From SOIA01 sp964348015 (GTDB lineage: Bacteria > Acidobacteriota > Aminicenantia > Aminicenantales > Aminicenantaceae), in the NCBI GenBank assembly GCA_964348015.1, contig CAYGBC010000041.1, positions 1 through 14,596 of the forward strand: 14,596 bases of DNA. Reading direction: 5' to 3'. The notes beneath the pieces were generated by a model that saw nothing but the letters and a program-made list of their open reading frames with translations, was not told the origin of the DNA and searched no databases. Made by a program: the position numbers and the translations under genes. Positions 7,784-13,946 of this stretch are shown in pieces (position 1 is the first letter of the stretch; each line of letters begins with the position of its first letter).

Positions 7784-7918
7784 GTGTCATTGCGAGCGAA
7801 GCGTGGCAATCTCATAAGGAAGTTATAAAGAATTTTTATCTGAGATTACTTCTTTGTTGCCCTCATGGTATTGACAATTTATCCGTATGGGATTGCCACG
7901 CTTCGCTCGCAATGACAC
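7784..7918. repeat. Inverted-repeat element with perfect 28-bp arms
   Basis: The arms 7784-7811 and 7891-7918 are exact reverse complements over 28 bases and begin GTGTCATTGCGAGCGAAG. They enclose 79 bases with no convincing gene. Immediate inner flanks (TCATAAGG against CCGTATGG) continue an imperfect pairing. The same arm sequence recurs at 14417-14508, and related single units occur at 10300-10464. Two inverted units around a variable centre is the form of a REPIN/MITE-like non-autonomous element. No transposase lies in the window. Confidence 0.9.
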
Positions 7919-7973
7919 TTTTGTATTCGAAATCCTTACAAAATGTATGTCCGAGTTAATGAGTGTAAGTGAC

Positions 7974-8086
7974 AGCCCTCTTCTTCTCCCCACATTGACC
8001 GGAATAGAGGATTCGCATAAGATAGGGAAAAGTGGATAATCCTACCATTACCCCGAAATCTGATTTTCACGAGGAGGGCTTTTTTA
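7974..8086 (+). other. Candidate structured leader or long-range terminator before recD2
   Basis: AGCCCTCTTC (7974-7983) can pair with GAGGAGGGCT (8071-8080) with one G-U wobble, and the right arm is followed directly by a T-run (8080-8085). An inner AGGATT/AATCCT pairing is possible. Such an arrangement could be a riboswitch-like attenuator or the end of a small RNA, but the arms are about 87 bases apart and I do not recognise a known class. A possible promoter lies between the arms, which would compete with this reading. Confidence 0.3.
7995..8023 (+). promoter_or_regulatory. Possible promoter for recD2
   Basis: TTGACC (7995-8000) and TAAGAT (8018-8023) are 17 bases apart, giving a start near 8030 and a leader of about 100 bases. 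A second option uses TTCGCA and GATAAT (8035-8040). Neither is a strong match. Confidence 0.35.
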
Positions 8087-8131
8087 TTGCTTCTGGGATG
8101 CGAATGTTTTTTCTGACCGGTGGATATGAGA

Positions 8132-10294
8132 ATGGAATATTTTGAGGGGACAGTCGAATCGATCGTCTTTTACAGCCCGGATACGGGGTATACGGTTTGC
8201 AAGTTTTCCCTTGAAAACGGACAGACTATGACCGTTGTGGGCTCATTCCCACCTCTTTCGCCGGGGGAGATGCTGAAGATCAAAGGAAAATGGGAGATCA
8301 ATCCCCGGTTCGGACAGCAGTTCAAGGTGGAGAACTTCCTTCCCGTACTTCCCGCCTCGGCCAAGGGGATCGAGAAATTCCTCTCCTCCGGATTGATTAA
8401 AGGCGTGGGCCCTGTTCTGGCACAAAGGATTATTAAGAAATTCGGGGCAGAAACCATCGACATCATTTCGAAGACACCCGATAAGCTCAAGCAGGTCGAA
8501 GGAGTCGGGGAAGTCAAGCTGAAGGAGATCAAAAGGTCCTGGGCTGAGAATCAAAACATTCGAGACCTCATCATATTCCTCCAGGAGCACAATGTGTCCA
8601 CCAACCTGGCCACAAAGATCTACCGCCAGTACGGGGAAAAGTCCTTCCAGGTGTTGAAGACCAATCCCTACCAAGTCTGCCTGGATATCTGGGGCGTCGG
8701 GTTCAGGACAGCGGACCAGATGGCCCTAAAGCTGGGAATGAGTTCGTCTTCTCCTGAACGGATAAAAGCGTTTGTTCTGTATTTGATGGAGAAGGATAAC
8801 GAACAGGGCCATGTCTTTTCACTCCAGAGCGATCTCGAGAAAAACTGCATGAAAGAGCTGGAGATCGAGAAAGAGAAGGTCAAAGATGCCCTGGAGAAGC
8901 TCAAAAAACAGAAATCCGCGATCGCCGAAAAAATCGGGTCAGACACAGCCCTGTACCTTCCTTTCTTCCACCAGGCCGAAAGAGAGGTGGCGCAATCGAT
9001 CCATAAATTGGCCTCGCTTCCTTTTCTCACTCCTGACTTTGATCTGGACAAGGCGATATCCGAGGTCGAGGCGGAACTCGGACTGGAATTTTCCGAAACC
9101 CAGAAACTCGCCATCAAGGAGTGTTTCGGAAAGAAATTCCTGATCATCACCGGAGGTCCTGGAACAGGAAAAACGACCATCATCAAAGCGGTGGTGGATC
9201 TATTCTACAAGTGGGGAAAGCAGGTCGTGCTGGCCGCTCCCACAGGGAGAGCAGCCAAGAGGTTGTCTGAAGCGACAGAGAGAGAAGCGAAAACGATCCA
9301 CAGAGCACTGGAATACAACCCGAAGATGGGAACCTTCAGGCGCAGCGAGAAATATCCGCTGGCAGGGGACGCGTTGATCATCGACGAGTTCTCGATGGTG
9401 GACCTGCCGCTGATGTTTCATCTGATCAAGGCTGTTCCGAACCATATGCGCCTGATTTTAGTCGGAGACAAGGACCAGCTGCCGTCGGTCGGACCGGGCA
9501 ATCTTCTTCGGGACATCATTGACTCGAAAAGAGTAGAAGTTATGAGGTTGGATGAGATATTCCGCCAGGCCAAGGACAGCCTGATCGTTCAAAACGCGCA
9601 TCGTGTGAATCACGGTCAATCGATAGTCAAACCAGAAAAAGGCGACAGGGATGCGGATTTCTATTTTATCTCGCAGAATGACGAGGAGAAGGTGTTCGAG
9701 ACCATCATGAATCTTTGCACTTCCCGGATACCGGAAAAGCTGAACCTCAAACCGCTCTCTCCGGAGATTCAGGTCATAAGCCCTATGTACAGAGGGCTCG
9801 TGGGAGTCGATAACCTGAACAGAGAGCTTCAGCAGCGGCTCAATCCCGGTCATGAGGGATTGAAATTCGGAAACCGGTTGATCAAAGTTCACGATAAAGT
9901 GATGCAGGTCAGGAATAATTATGATAAAGAGGTCTTCAACGGGGACATCGGCTTGGTTTCCCATGTGGACAGACAGAGATACAGAGTGGAAGTGGATTTT
10001 TACGGACGGCCGGTGTTCTATGAAAAGGAAGAGATGGATGATCTGGTACTGGCTTACGCTGTTTCCGTCCATAAGTCGCAGGGCAGCGAATACCAGTCAG
10101 TGGTGATGCCGCTTCTGACCCAGCATTACATCATGCTCCAGAGAAACCTGTTTTACACGGCGCTCACGCGGGCGAAAGCGTTGAGCGTCATCGTAGGCTC
10201 GTATAAGGCGCTCTACATCGCCATCAAGAACGACCAGCCTGTCAAGAGAAACTGCCTGATTAAAGAGAAATTGATTCGAATTTCCCAAAGCTAA
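8132..10294 (+). CDS. recD2: RecD2-type ATP-dependent DNA helicase
   Basis: 720 aa from the ATG at 8132. RecD2 is a superfamily 1B 5'-3' DNA helicase found in bacteria without RecBCD or beside it, with roles in DNA repair and replication. The N-terminal region EGTVESIVFYSPDTGYTVCKF is family-typical. Helix-hairpin-helix segments follow (SGLIKGVGPVLAQRIIKKFG at about 86-105, then VEGVGEVKLKEIK). Motor motifs appear in order: Walker A GGPGTGKTT (341-349), APTGRAAKRL, Walker B IIDEFSM (D418, E419; DEAS is more usual), GDKDQLPSVGPGNLL (about 445), LDEIFRQA, VHKSQGSEY (about 645) and YTALTRAK (about 675). In-frame GTG (8120) and ATG (8126) lie upstream, but GGTGG is best spaced (8 bases) for 8132. 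No recB or recC is nearby. Dispersed repeats flank it on both sides. Confidence 0.95.
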   Translation: MEYFEGTVESIVFYSPDTGYTVCKFSLENGQTMTVVGSFPPLSPGEMLKIKGKWEINPRFGQQFKVENFLPVLPASAKGIEKFLSSGLIKGVGPVLAQRIIKKFGAETIDIISKTPDKLKQVEGVGEVKLKEIKRSWAENQNIRDLIIFLQEHNVSTNLATKIYRQYGEKSFQVLKTNPYQVCLDIWGVGFRTADQMALKLGMSSSSPERIKAFVLYLMEKDNEQGHVFSLQSDLEKNCMKELEIEKEKVKDALEKLKKQKSAIAEKIGSDTALYLPFFHQAEREVAQSIHKLASLPFLTPDFDLDKAISEVEAELGLEFSETQKLAIKECFGKKFLIITGGPGTGKTTIIKAVVDLFYKWGKQVVLAAPTGRAAKRLSEATEREAKTIHRALEYNPKMGTFRRSEKYPLAGDALIIDEFSMVDLPLMFHLIKAVPNHMRLILVGDKDQLPSVGPGNLLRDIIDSKRVEVMRLDEIFRQAKDSLIVQNAHRVNHGQSIVKPEKGDRDADFYFISQNDEEKVFETIMNLCTSRIPEKLNLKPLSPEIQVISPMYRGLVGVDNLNRELQQRLNPGHEGLKFGNRLIKVHDKVMQVRNNYDKEVFNGDIGLVSHVDRQRYRVEVDFYGRPVFYEKEEMDDLVLAYAVSVHKSQGSEYQSVVMPLLTQHYIMLQRNLFYTALTRAKALSVIVGSYKALYIAIKNDQPVKRNCLIKEKLIRISQS

Positions 10295-10299
10295 CTCGT

Positions 10300-10464
10300 T
10301 GTCATTACGAACAAAGCGTGGCAATCCCATAAGAAATTATGATTGAGAGCTTGCGCGGCTATCCACCCTCATGTCATTGCGAGGAGCACAGCGACGCGGC
10401 AATCTCATAAGAAAGACGAGAGAGTTTGAAGTGTCATTGCGAGCTTGCGTGGCAATCCCTTAGG
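10300..10464. repeat. Cluster of three to four degenerate TCATTGCGAG repeats
   Basis: Same-orientation units occur at 10300-10335 (TGTCATTACGAACAAAGCG), 10372-10414 (TGTCATTGCGAGGAGCACAG) and 10431-10464 (GTGTCATTGCGAGCTTGCG). Each ends in a CAATCyC-type box followed by TTAGG or ATAAGAAA. A more decayed unit is at about 10341-10368. They begin 5 bases after the recD2 stop and fill most of the gap to the tRNA gene. Unlike 7784-7918 and 14417-14508, these are not paired as inverted arms. They are not CRISPR: the units differ from each other and the spacing is irregular. Confidence 0.8.
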
Positions 10465-10469
10465 AAAAA

Positions 10470-10498
10470 TTGAAATACAACATACTTTCGGATATATT
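10470..10498 (+). promoter_or_regulatory. Sigma70-type promoter for tRNA-Arg
   Basis: TTGAAA (10470-10475) and TATATT (10493-10498) are 17 bases apart, each one base off consensus. Transcription would start near 10505, about 21 bases before the mature tRNA. The -35 begins a few bases after the last repeat unit. Confidence 0.65.
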
Positions 10499-10525
10499 TG
10501 AATAGACTCAAATCCGAACAAGAGT

Positions 10526-10600
10526 GCGCCTGTAGCTCAGTATGGATAGAGCGAGGGATTCCTAATCCCTAGGTCGCAGGTTCGAATCCTGCCAGGCGCA
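10526..10600 (+). tRNA. tRNA-Arg (anticodon CCT, reads AGG)
   Basis: A complete cloverleaf is visible. The acceptor stem GCGCCTG/CAGGCGC (7 of 7 pairs) is followed by D-stem GCTC/GAGC, anticodon stem AGGGA/TCCCT with loop TTCCTAA (anticodon CCT at 10561-10563), and T-stem GCAGG/CCTGC with loop TTCGAAT. The discriminator base is A at 10600. CCA is not encoded, since the next bases are CTA, so it must be added after transcription. A good promoter sits just upstream. No integrase gene or obvious attachment-site duplication is seen nearby. Confidence 0.97.
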
Positions 10601-10695
10601 CTACCACTCATTCACCGTAGGAAATGCAGACAATTTTATGAAAGAAATGCCTTTATAAAATAAGGTTCTGGATTGAAATTCCTGGCTTTAAAATA

Positions 10696-10923
10696 TTAAT
10701 GTGTATTTGTTTTGGGAAAGGCCTGATACTTTGCTAACTCTCTTTTCTTCGCTTCGATTATCTCACCGAGCAATTGAATCGTGTGTTCTCGGTCTTTTTG
10801 AGGAAGAAATTCCATTCCGTTTTTGACCATATTCTCGAGAAACTCAATTTCCTTTTCTTTAAGAAACATGAATAAGCTTAATTCCTCAACAATTTTCTCT
10901 TCGATTTTGTCTTTTTTTGCCAT
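10696..10923 (-). CDS. Small charged helical protein, unknown function
   Basis: 75 aa. The sequence (MAKKDKIEEKIVEELSLFMF..., then LKEKEIEFLENMVKNGMEF...) is rich in Lys and Glu and looks almost wholly helical, with no signal peptide or membrane span. AGGA lies 8 bases before the ATG, which supports translation. It is the last gene of a probable four-gene minus-strand cluster, 57 bases after the 46-aa gene. I do not recognise the family. An overlapping plus-strand frame (10823-11032) lacks such support and is taken as a shadow. Confidence 0.55.
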   Translation of the reverse strand: MAKKDKIEEKIVEELSLFMFLKEKEIEFLENMVKNGMEFLPQKDREHTIQLLGEIIEAKKRELAKYQAFPKTNTH

Positions 10924-10980
10924 CCCTTCATTCCTGTTTAAGCTTTCTATGAGTTTAGTCGGAAGAATTGAAGGTCTTAT

Positions 10981-11121
10981 TCAACTGTCTTCCAATCCCG
11001 ATTCCTCCATGTCTTCTAATCCGTTGAAGTAAACGTTCTCGAGGATTTGGCTTCCTTTCGATTCGGATTCATTAAACACTATTTTTTCATCCAAGGCAAG
11101 TCCCGGAGGTCTCCGTGACAT
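10981..11121 (-). CDS. Very small acidic protein, unknown function
   Basis: 46 aa, starting MSRRPPGLALDEKIVFNESE and ending NGLEDMEESGLEDS. It is acidic towards the C-terminus, with no membrane span. Its ATG comes 3 bases after the stop of the 57-aa membrane protein (TAA-GAG-ATG), with GGA in the preceding codons as the ribosome site. The coupling, the intact frame and the position in a run of same-strand small genes support it as real, but its length makes this uncertain. No family is recognised. Confidence 0.45.
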   Translation of the reverse strand: MSRRPPGLALDEKIVFNESESKGSQILENVYFNGLEDMEESGLEDS

Positions 11122-11124
11122 CTC

Positions 11125-11298
11125 TTATCCGAGTAATAAAAAAGGAAGGATCACTCCCAGCAATAAAAAAACCGCTCCAATGATAAAAAAAACTGGTCTC
11201 AACAATTCATTCTGTTGTTTAATCTTGATTCCAATTCCAATGAAGATCACTCCGATTACTATGAGGATCAAATGAAATAAAAGTTGATTGATATTCAA
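11125..11298 (-). CDS. Small two-span membrane protein with TTG start
   Basis: 57 aa using TTG at 11298. It has two strongly hydrophobic segments: LLFHLILIVIGVIFIGIGI, a short polar turn KIKQQNELLRP, then VFFIIGAVFLLLGVILPFLL. This is a helical hairpin for the inner membrane. AAGGA lies 6 bases before the TTG, which is a good site and decides the start. No in-frame ATG exists nearby. The stop is 3 bases before the ATG of the 46-aa gene, and the 99-aa gene ends 48 bases upstream. The function is unknown. Confidence 0.6.
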   Translation of the reverse strand: MNINQLLFHLILIVIGVIFIGIGIKIKQQNELLRPVFFIIGAVFLLLGVILPFLLLG

Positions 11299-11346
11299 TA
11301 CATTTCCTTCTTCAGGGTTCGTTCAAGATCTCCTGGATCTGGAGAA

Positions 11347-11646
11347 TTAGCGTTCGAAGACGAGGAGTGTGTAGTTAGACATCTTGATATCGGAATGGAA
11401 TCTCCATCCTTCCTCGGCGAGCCGTTTGAGCGGTTCTTCGAACCGCGTATGCCTTTTCTCCCATGAAACGGCCCCTTCCTTCTGCATGGCCATTCCCACT
11501 TCGTCTTCATACCAGATGATCTTATACTCGTAGTTCGATTCTGCATATAAATTTTTCGGGACACCAATGATGGATTTGAGTAAAAACGCGATCACGAGAA
11601 TCAGAACCAGGTTGATAAGGATTTTTGTGGATTTATCGAATTTCAT
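11347..11646 (-). CDS. Membrane-anchored DUF4177-like small protein
   Basis: 99 aa from the ATG at 11646. A GTG one codon earlier is less likely because AGGAGG lies 5 bases before the ATG but only 2 before the GTG. One N-terminal membrane span (about residues 10-27, ILINLVLILVIAFLLKSI) is followed by an exported domain. The pattern YEYKIIWY ... LKRLAEEGWRFHSDI ... YTLLVFER resembles the short DUF4177 fold (YEYKV ... LN.LG.EGWEL ... LVLKR). That match is from memory and is not a search result. The gene has its own good promoter (11675-11703) and heads a tight cluster of four small genes. The biological role is unknown. Confidence 0.7.
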   Translation of the reverse strand: MKFDKSTKILINLVLILVIAFLLKSIIGVPKNLYAESNYEYKIIWYEDEVGMAMQKEGAVSWEKRHTRFEEPLKRLAEEGWRFHSDIKMSNYTLLVFER

Positions 11647-11674
11647 CACAACCTCCTTCCCTGATCTTTCTCAC

Positions 11675-11703
11675 TTAATAGTACAGTAATGTATGCGTGA
11701 CAA
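11675..11703 (-). promoter_or_regulatory. Sigma70-type promoter of the small-gene cluster
   Basis: On the minus strand TTGTCA (11698-11703) and TATTAA (11675-11680) are exactly 17 bases apart. Transcription would start near 11668, leaving a leader of about 22 bases that contains the strong AGGAGG site for the 99-aa gene. Confidence 0.6.
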
Positions 11704-11752
11704 TCAATCTCTATCCGTAGGGGAGAGCGAACGCGAGGTTCGAAGGCTTAGT

Positions 11753-12247
11753 CTAAAGGAAAAATCTCACCACGATCCCGCCATTCTGGTCAATGATGTA
11801 CGGGTCAAAGGCAAAAGGAGGGAGGGCCTGAAAAAACGGTGCCAGTTCAAGTCCTATCGAGAGGCGGTCGGAGACCTTGAATTCGATGCCTAACGGGAAC
11901 CTGATGCCAAGACAGGCCTCATAATCCTGGCTGTCTTTGGGATTGTCGCCGAAGAAAATATTCAGCCCGATTCCTGCGTGAAAATTCCAGCGAGAATTCT
12001 TTCTGGAAAGCATCCATGCGTAATCCACTATCAGGATAGGCGTGTCGTAGCGGACATCATGCCAAAAATGCCAGGCCCAGATCCCTCCAGAAATGTTCAG
12101 AAAATTCCTTTGTGTGACCGGTATACGGAGGGAAACTGCCATCGGGTCACCGACTTGTAATCCGATAGATTTCCGGTTCCCCTGGACTTCAGCGAAGGCC
12201 TTTGATGAAAAGACCAAAGCCAGGGCCAGGACAAAGATAACCTTCAT
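11753..12247 (-). CDS. Secreted small beta-barrel-like outer-membrane protein
   Basis: 164 aa from the ATG at 12247. A signal peptide (MKVIFVLALALVFSSKAFA) with cleavage after AFA precedes a mature part of alternating short strands: SIGLQVGDPMAVSLRIP, NFLNISGGIWAW, WNFHAGIGLNIFFGD, YEACLGIRFPLGIEFKVSDRLSIGLELAPFF, then IIDQNGGIVVRFFL. The terminal Leu after Phe-Phe and the alternating aromatic pattern are typical of small outer-membrane barrels. The sequence style recalls BAPKO_0422-like barrel families. Another ATG at 12271 would add 8 residues; the promoter at 12281-12309 would put transcription only about 3 bases before it, whereas 12247 has GAGACAGG just upstream in a leader of about 27 bases. 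It is a single gene, convergent with nothing and divergent from the propeller lipoprotein gene. Confidence 0.7.
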   Translation of the reverse strand: MKVIFVLALALVFSSKAFAEVQGNRKSIGLQVGDPMAVSLRIPVTQRNFLNISGGIWAWHFWHDVRYDTPILIVDYAWMLSRKNSRWNFHAGIGLNIFFGDNPKDSQDYEACLGIRFPLGIEFKVSDRLSIGLELAPFFQALPPFAFDPYIIDQNGGIVVRFFL

Positions 12248-12280
12248 CCTGTCTCTTTTGAGGACTTTCATGAGCCATAC

Positions 12281-12309
12281 ATGATAGTCTTTCCTTTGCG
12301 CTTATTCAA
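12281..12309 (-). promoter_or_regulatory. Sigma70-type promoter for the barrel-like protein gene
   Basis: On the minus strand TTGAAT (12304-12309) and TATCAT (12281-12286) are 17 bases apart, with a predicted start near 12274. This position favours the downstream ATG at 12247 as the true start codon. Confidence 0.55.
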
Positions 12310-12315
12310 CAGGAA

Positions 12316-12329
12316 AACAGCGTGCTGTT
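12316..12329. promoter_or_regulatory. Palindrome next to the barrel-gene -35, possible operator
   Basis: AACAGC-GT-GCTGTT is a perfect 14-base inverted repeat, starting 6 bases upstream of the -35 hexamer. The size and symmetry suit a dimeric regulator. No regulator gene is adjacent, and a chance palindrome cannot be excluded. Confidence 0.3.
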
Positions 12330-12471
12330 GAATTGAGTGGAGTATTTGACACCTTATTTATCCTGTGATAATAATTCTCTCAATCGTTACAAGAGGGAAT
12401 ATGCAGATTCTTTTCCGGCTGATTCACTTTGATCAACCATATCACTAATTCCCCCTCACGAGCACATCAGC

Positions 12472-12477
12472 TATAAT
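12472..12477 (+). promoter_or_regulatory. -10 element for the beta-propeller lipoprotein gene
   Basis: A perfect TATAAT lies 28 bases before the ATG at 12506. The -35 position (about 12449-12454, TTCCCC) is poor. A strong AGGAGGAGGA ribosome site is at 12491-12500. Confidence 0.5.
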
Positions 12478-12505
12478 AAAATTACAGAGCAGGAGGAGGA
12501 AGAAA

Positions 12506-13642
12506 ATGAAAAAATCCATTTATCTGATCGTGGCTCTTTCCGTGCTCGTCTGTTGTGGGCCAGGCAGTGAGAAAATCGAAAAGACCGTGGAAGACGGAGT
12601 GGAAGTCGTGTTGAATCATCTCGAGCCGTACAGAATTAGAGGCGAATCCGGGAATATTCACCTGGAAAGAGTGTTTTCGATCGATACGGAAAGCCAGGAA
12701 TTGCTGGAGATCGGATTGACCGGAATTGAGACGTTTGATGTGGATTCTGAGGGGAATATCTATCTGATCCAATGGGCATCCAGTGAAGACTATATTTTTA
12801 AGTTTGACCAGGAGGGAAATTTTTTGACTTCCTTCTGTCGGAAAGGACAAGGGCCGGGAGAGATTGAATGGGGTGCTCTTGTGCGAGTAAGCCCTGAAAA
12901 TGAGGTTATCGCTAAAGACGTCGCCAAACCCAAAATTCAGGTTTTTGACCGGGATGGAGAATTTCTCAGAGAAATTCGCCTGGAAAAAAGTTATTTCCCG
13001 ATCCCCCTTAAGAACGGAATATATTTGGTATTCTGGGGCGAGGATACTCCGGAATGGAGAAAGCAGTTTGTGGGACTCTGCAGCTCTGAATTTAAAGATG
13101 TCAAAACACTCGATATCTTTCAGTATCCCAACATACTCAATGTCAAGGGTCCCGTGAATAGAGACAGGTTGGTTTTTTCAGCATCCAAGGACAGGATTTA
13201 CACCGGGAATACAGAAAGAGGATATGAGATCCGGGTGCATGACATTGAGGGGAATCCGCTGCAGAAAATAAGAAAAGACTTTGAGCCCGTGAAGGTGCCG
13301 GAGGAGTACAAAAAAGCGTATTTTGAGCGCTTTCCAGAAGGAGATCCGATCCTGGAGAATTTGTACTTCACAGAACAGTGGCCGGCTTATAGAGATTTTT
13401 TCTCTGATGATGCGGGGCGGCTATACGTATTGACTCACGAAGAAGGCGCAAATCCAGGGGAATACATGTATGACATCTTTAACTCTGAAGGAGCATTCAT
13501 CGGGAGGATGAGTCTTGTGAATAACCAGAGGCTTCATTATGAGCCATTTGTGGTCCGTGTGAAGAATGATCTCCTGTATTCCCTGCAGGAGAAGGAGAGC
13601 GGTTACAGGGAACTGATTGTTTGCAGGATGATTTGGGAATAA
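12506..13642 (+). CDS. 6-bladed beta-propeller lipoprotein (DUF5128-like)
   Basis: 378 aa. The N-terminus MKKSIYLIVALSVLVCCGPGS is a lipoprotein-type signal with two adjacent cysteines; the lipobox is non-standard (V at -1). The body has repeated propeller-blade motifs with a D-x-x-G-N turn: FDVDSEGNIYLIQW, IFKFDQEGNFLTSF, IQVFDRDGEFLREI, IRVHDIEGNPLQKI, FSDDAGRLYVLTHE, YDIFNSEGAFIGRM. The box FCRKGQGPGEIEW is the hallmark of the 6-bladed propeller/DUF5128 family, which is abundant in Bacteroidota and Aminicenantes-type genomes. The function of these proteins is not established; anchoring in the outer membrane or periplasmic face is inferred from the signal. It has a strong Shine-Dalgarno sequence and its own promoter, and is divergent from the barrel-like gene. 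A palindrome follows its stop. Confidence 0.82.
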   Translation: MKKSIYLIVALSVLVCCGPGSEKIEKTVEDGVEVVLNHLEPYRIRGESGNIHLERVFSIDTESQELLEIGLTGIETFDVDSEGNIYLIQWASSEDYIFKFDQEGNFLTSFCRKGQGPGEIEWGALVRVSPENEVIAKDVAKPKIQVFDRDGEFLREIRLEKSYFPIPLKNGIYLVFWGEDTPEWRKQFVGLCSSEFKDVKTLDIFQYPNILNVKGPVNRDRLVFSASKDRIYTGNTERGYEIRVHDIEGNPLQKIRKDFEPVKVPEEYKKAYFERFPEGDPILENLYFTEQWPAYRDFFSDDAGRLYVLTHEEGANPGEYMYDIFNSEGAFIGRMSLVNNQRLHYEPFVVRVKNDLLYSLQEKESGYRELIVCRMIWE

Positions 13643-13646
13643 GAAA

Positions 13647-13667
13647 AATTGGGGACTGTCCCCAATT
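13647..13667. repeat. Palindromic GGGGACTGTCCCC element after the propeller gene
   Basis: AATTGGGGA (13647-13655) and TCCCCAATT (13659-13667) are perfect 9-base arms around a CTG loop, 4 bases after the stop codon. As RNA it would form a tight hairpin that could stop transcription or protect the 3' end, but no U-run follows. GGGGAC cores also occur at 7686 and, inverted, at 14562, so it may belong to a dispersed repeat family. Confidence 0.7.
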
Positions 13668-13683
13668 AAGATAAAGGAATAAG

Positions 13684-13851
13684 GTGTCGGCAGATTTTAT
13701 GAATAATTCAGGAGACGTGGATTATTCACGGGTCGAGGTTGCCGGAGATACGAGGCACAGCACATGAAGCTGTGGTTCTCCACCGCGATTGGGCTGTAAC
13801 GAAGTAGATTCGGTAAGAACGGCTCGCCCGAAGGGGAAAAGATGCCGACAT
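13684..13851 (+). ncRNA. Candidate structured RNA enclosed by a 9-bp stem
   Basis: This stretch has no gene but clear paired structure. GTGTCGGCA (13684-13692) pairs with TGCCGACAT (13843-13851), 9 pairs including one G-U, closing the whole element. Inside is TGAATAAT/ATTATTCA (8 perfect pairs, 13-base loop), then GGAGA ... CACAGC-ACATGAA-GCTGTG-GT-TCTCC, a long hairpin with an inner bulge. A long-range helix CGGG-T-CGAG with CTCG-CCCG (13729-13737 with 13823-13830) is possible, as are small CGAA/TTCG and CCC-GAA-GGG hairpins. The loop GTGG can also pair with the CCAC that follows the second hairpin, a possible pseudoknot. Size and layout are compatible with HEARO/OMEGA-type guide RNA scaffolds of IscB/IsrB elements, but no such protein gene is in the window and I cannot verify a family match. 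Strand is assigned from this folding and is not certain. Confidence 0.5.
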
Positions 13852-13889
13852 CAGAATAATTGTTTTCCATATAAGATGTTTTGAGTAGT

Positions 13890-13946
13890 GTGTCGGCAGA
13901 TTTTATGAATAATTCAGGAGACGTGGATTATTCACGAGTCGAGGTT
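13890..13946 (+). repeat. Truncated second copy of the structured element (56/57 identical)
   Basis: Bases 13890-13946 repeat 13684-13740 with a single difference (CACGAGTC for CACGGGTC). The copy includes the left half of the closing stem and the whole first hairpin, then stops at GAGGTT. The sequence outside both copies is unrelated at both ends. The last bases touch the stop codon of the 98-aa membrane protein gene on the other strand. Confidence 0.9.

Noticed and set aside
7871..7876. Perfect TTGACA -35 box
   Set aside because: No -10-like hexamer lies 16 to 18 bases downstream; it falls within the centre of the inverted-repeat element.
7744..7959. 71-aa open frame across the inverted-repeat element
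   Set aside because: It is a translation of the repeat itself (VIASEAWQSH and CHASLAMT are the two arms read in one frame). It has no ribosome site and is a common false gene in such repeats.
9458..10072. 204-aa minus-strand frame inside recD2
   Set aside because: It is antisense to the RecD2 helicase motifs and has no protein-like features of its own.
10300..10464. CRISPR array
   Set aside because: Repeat units differ in sequence and length, spacing is uneven, units recur elsewhere as inverted pairs, and no cas gene is present.
10526..10600. tRNA-Arg as an integration site of a genomic island
   Set aside because: No integrase and no direct repeat of the tRNA 3' end were found nearby in the window.
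13684..13851. Group II intron, suggested by the GTGTCGGC 5' end
   Set aside because: The GTGYG-like start is the only resemblance. No domain V hairpin of the usual form, no reverse transcriptase and no intron-length body are present.
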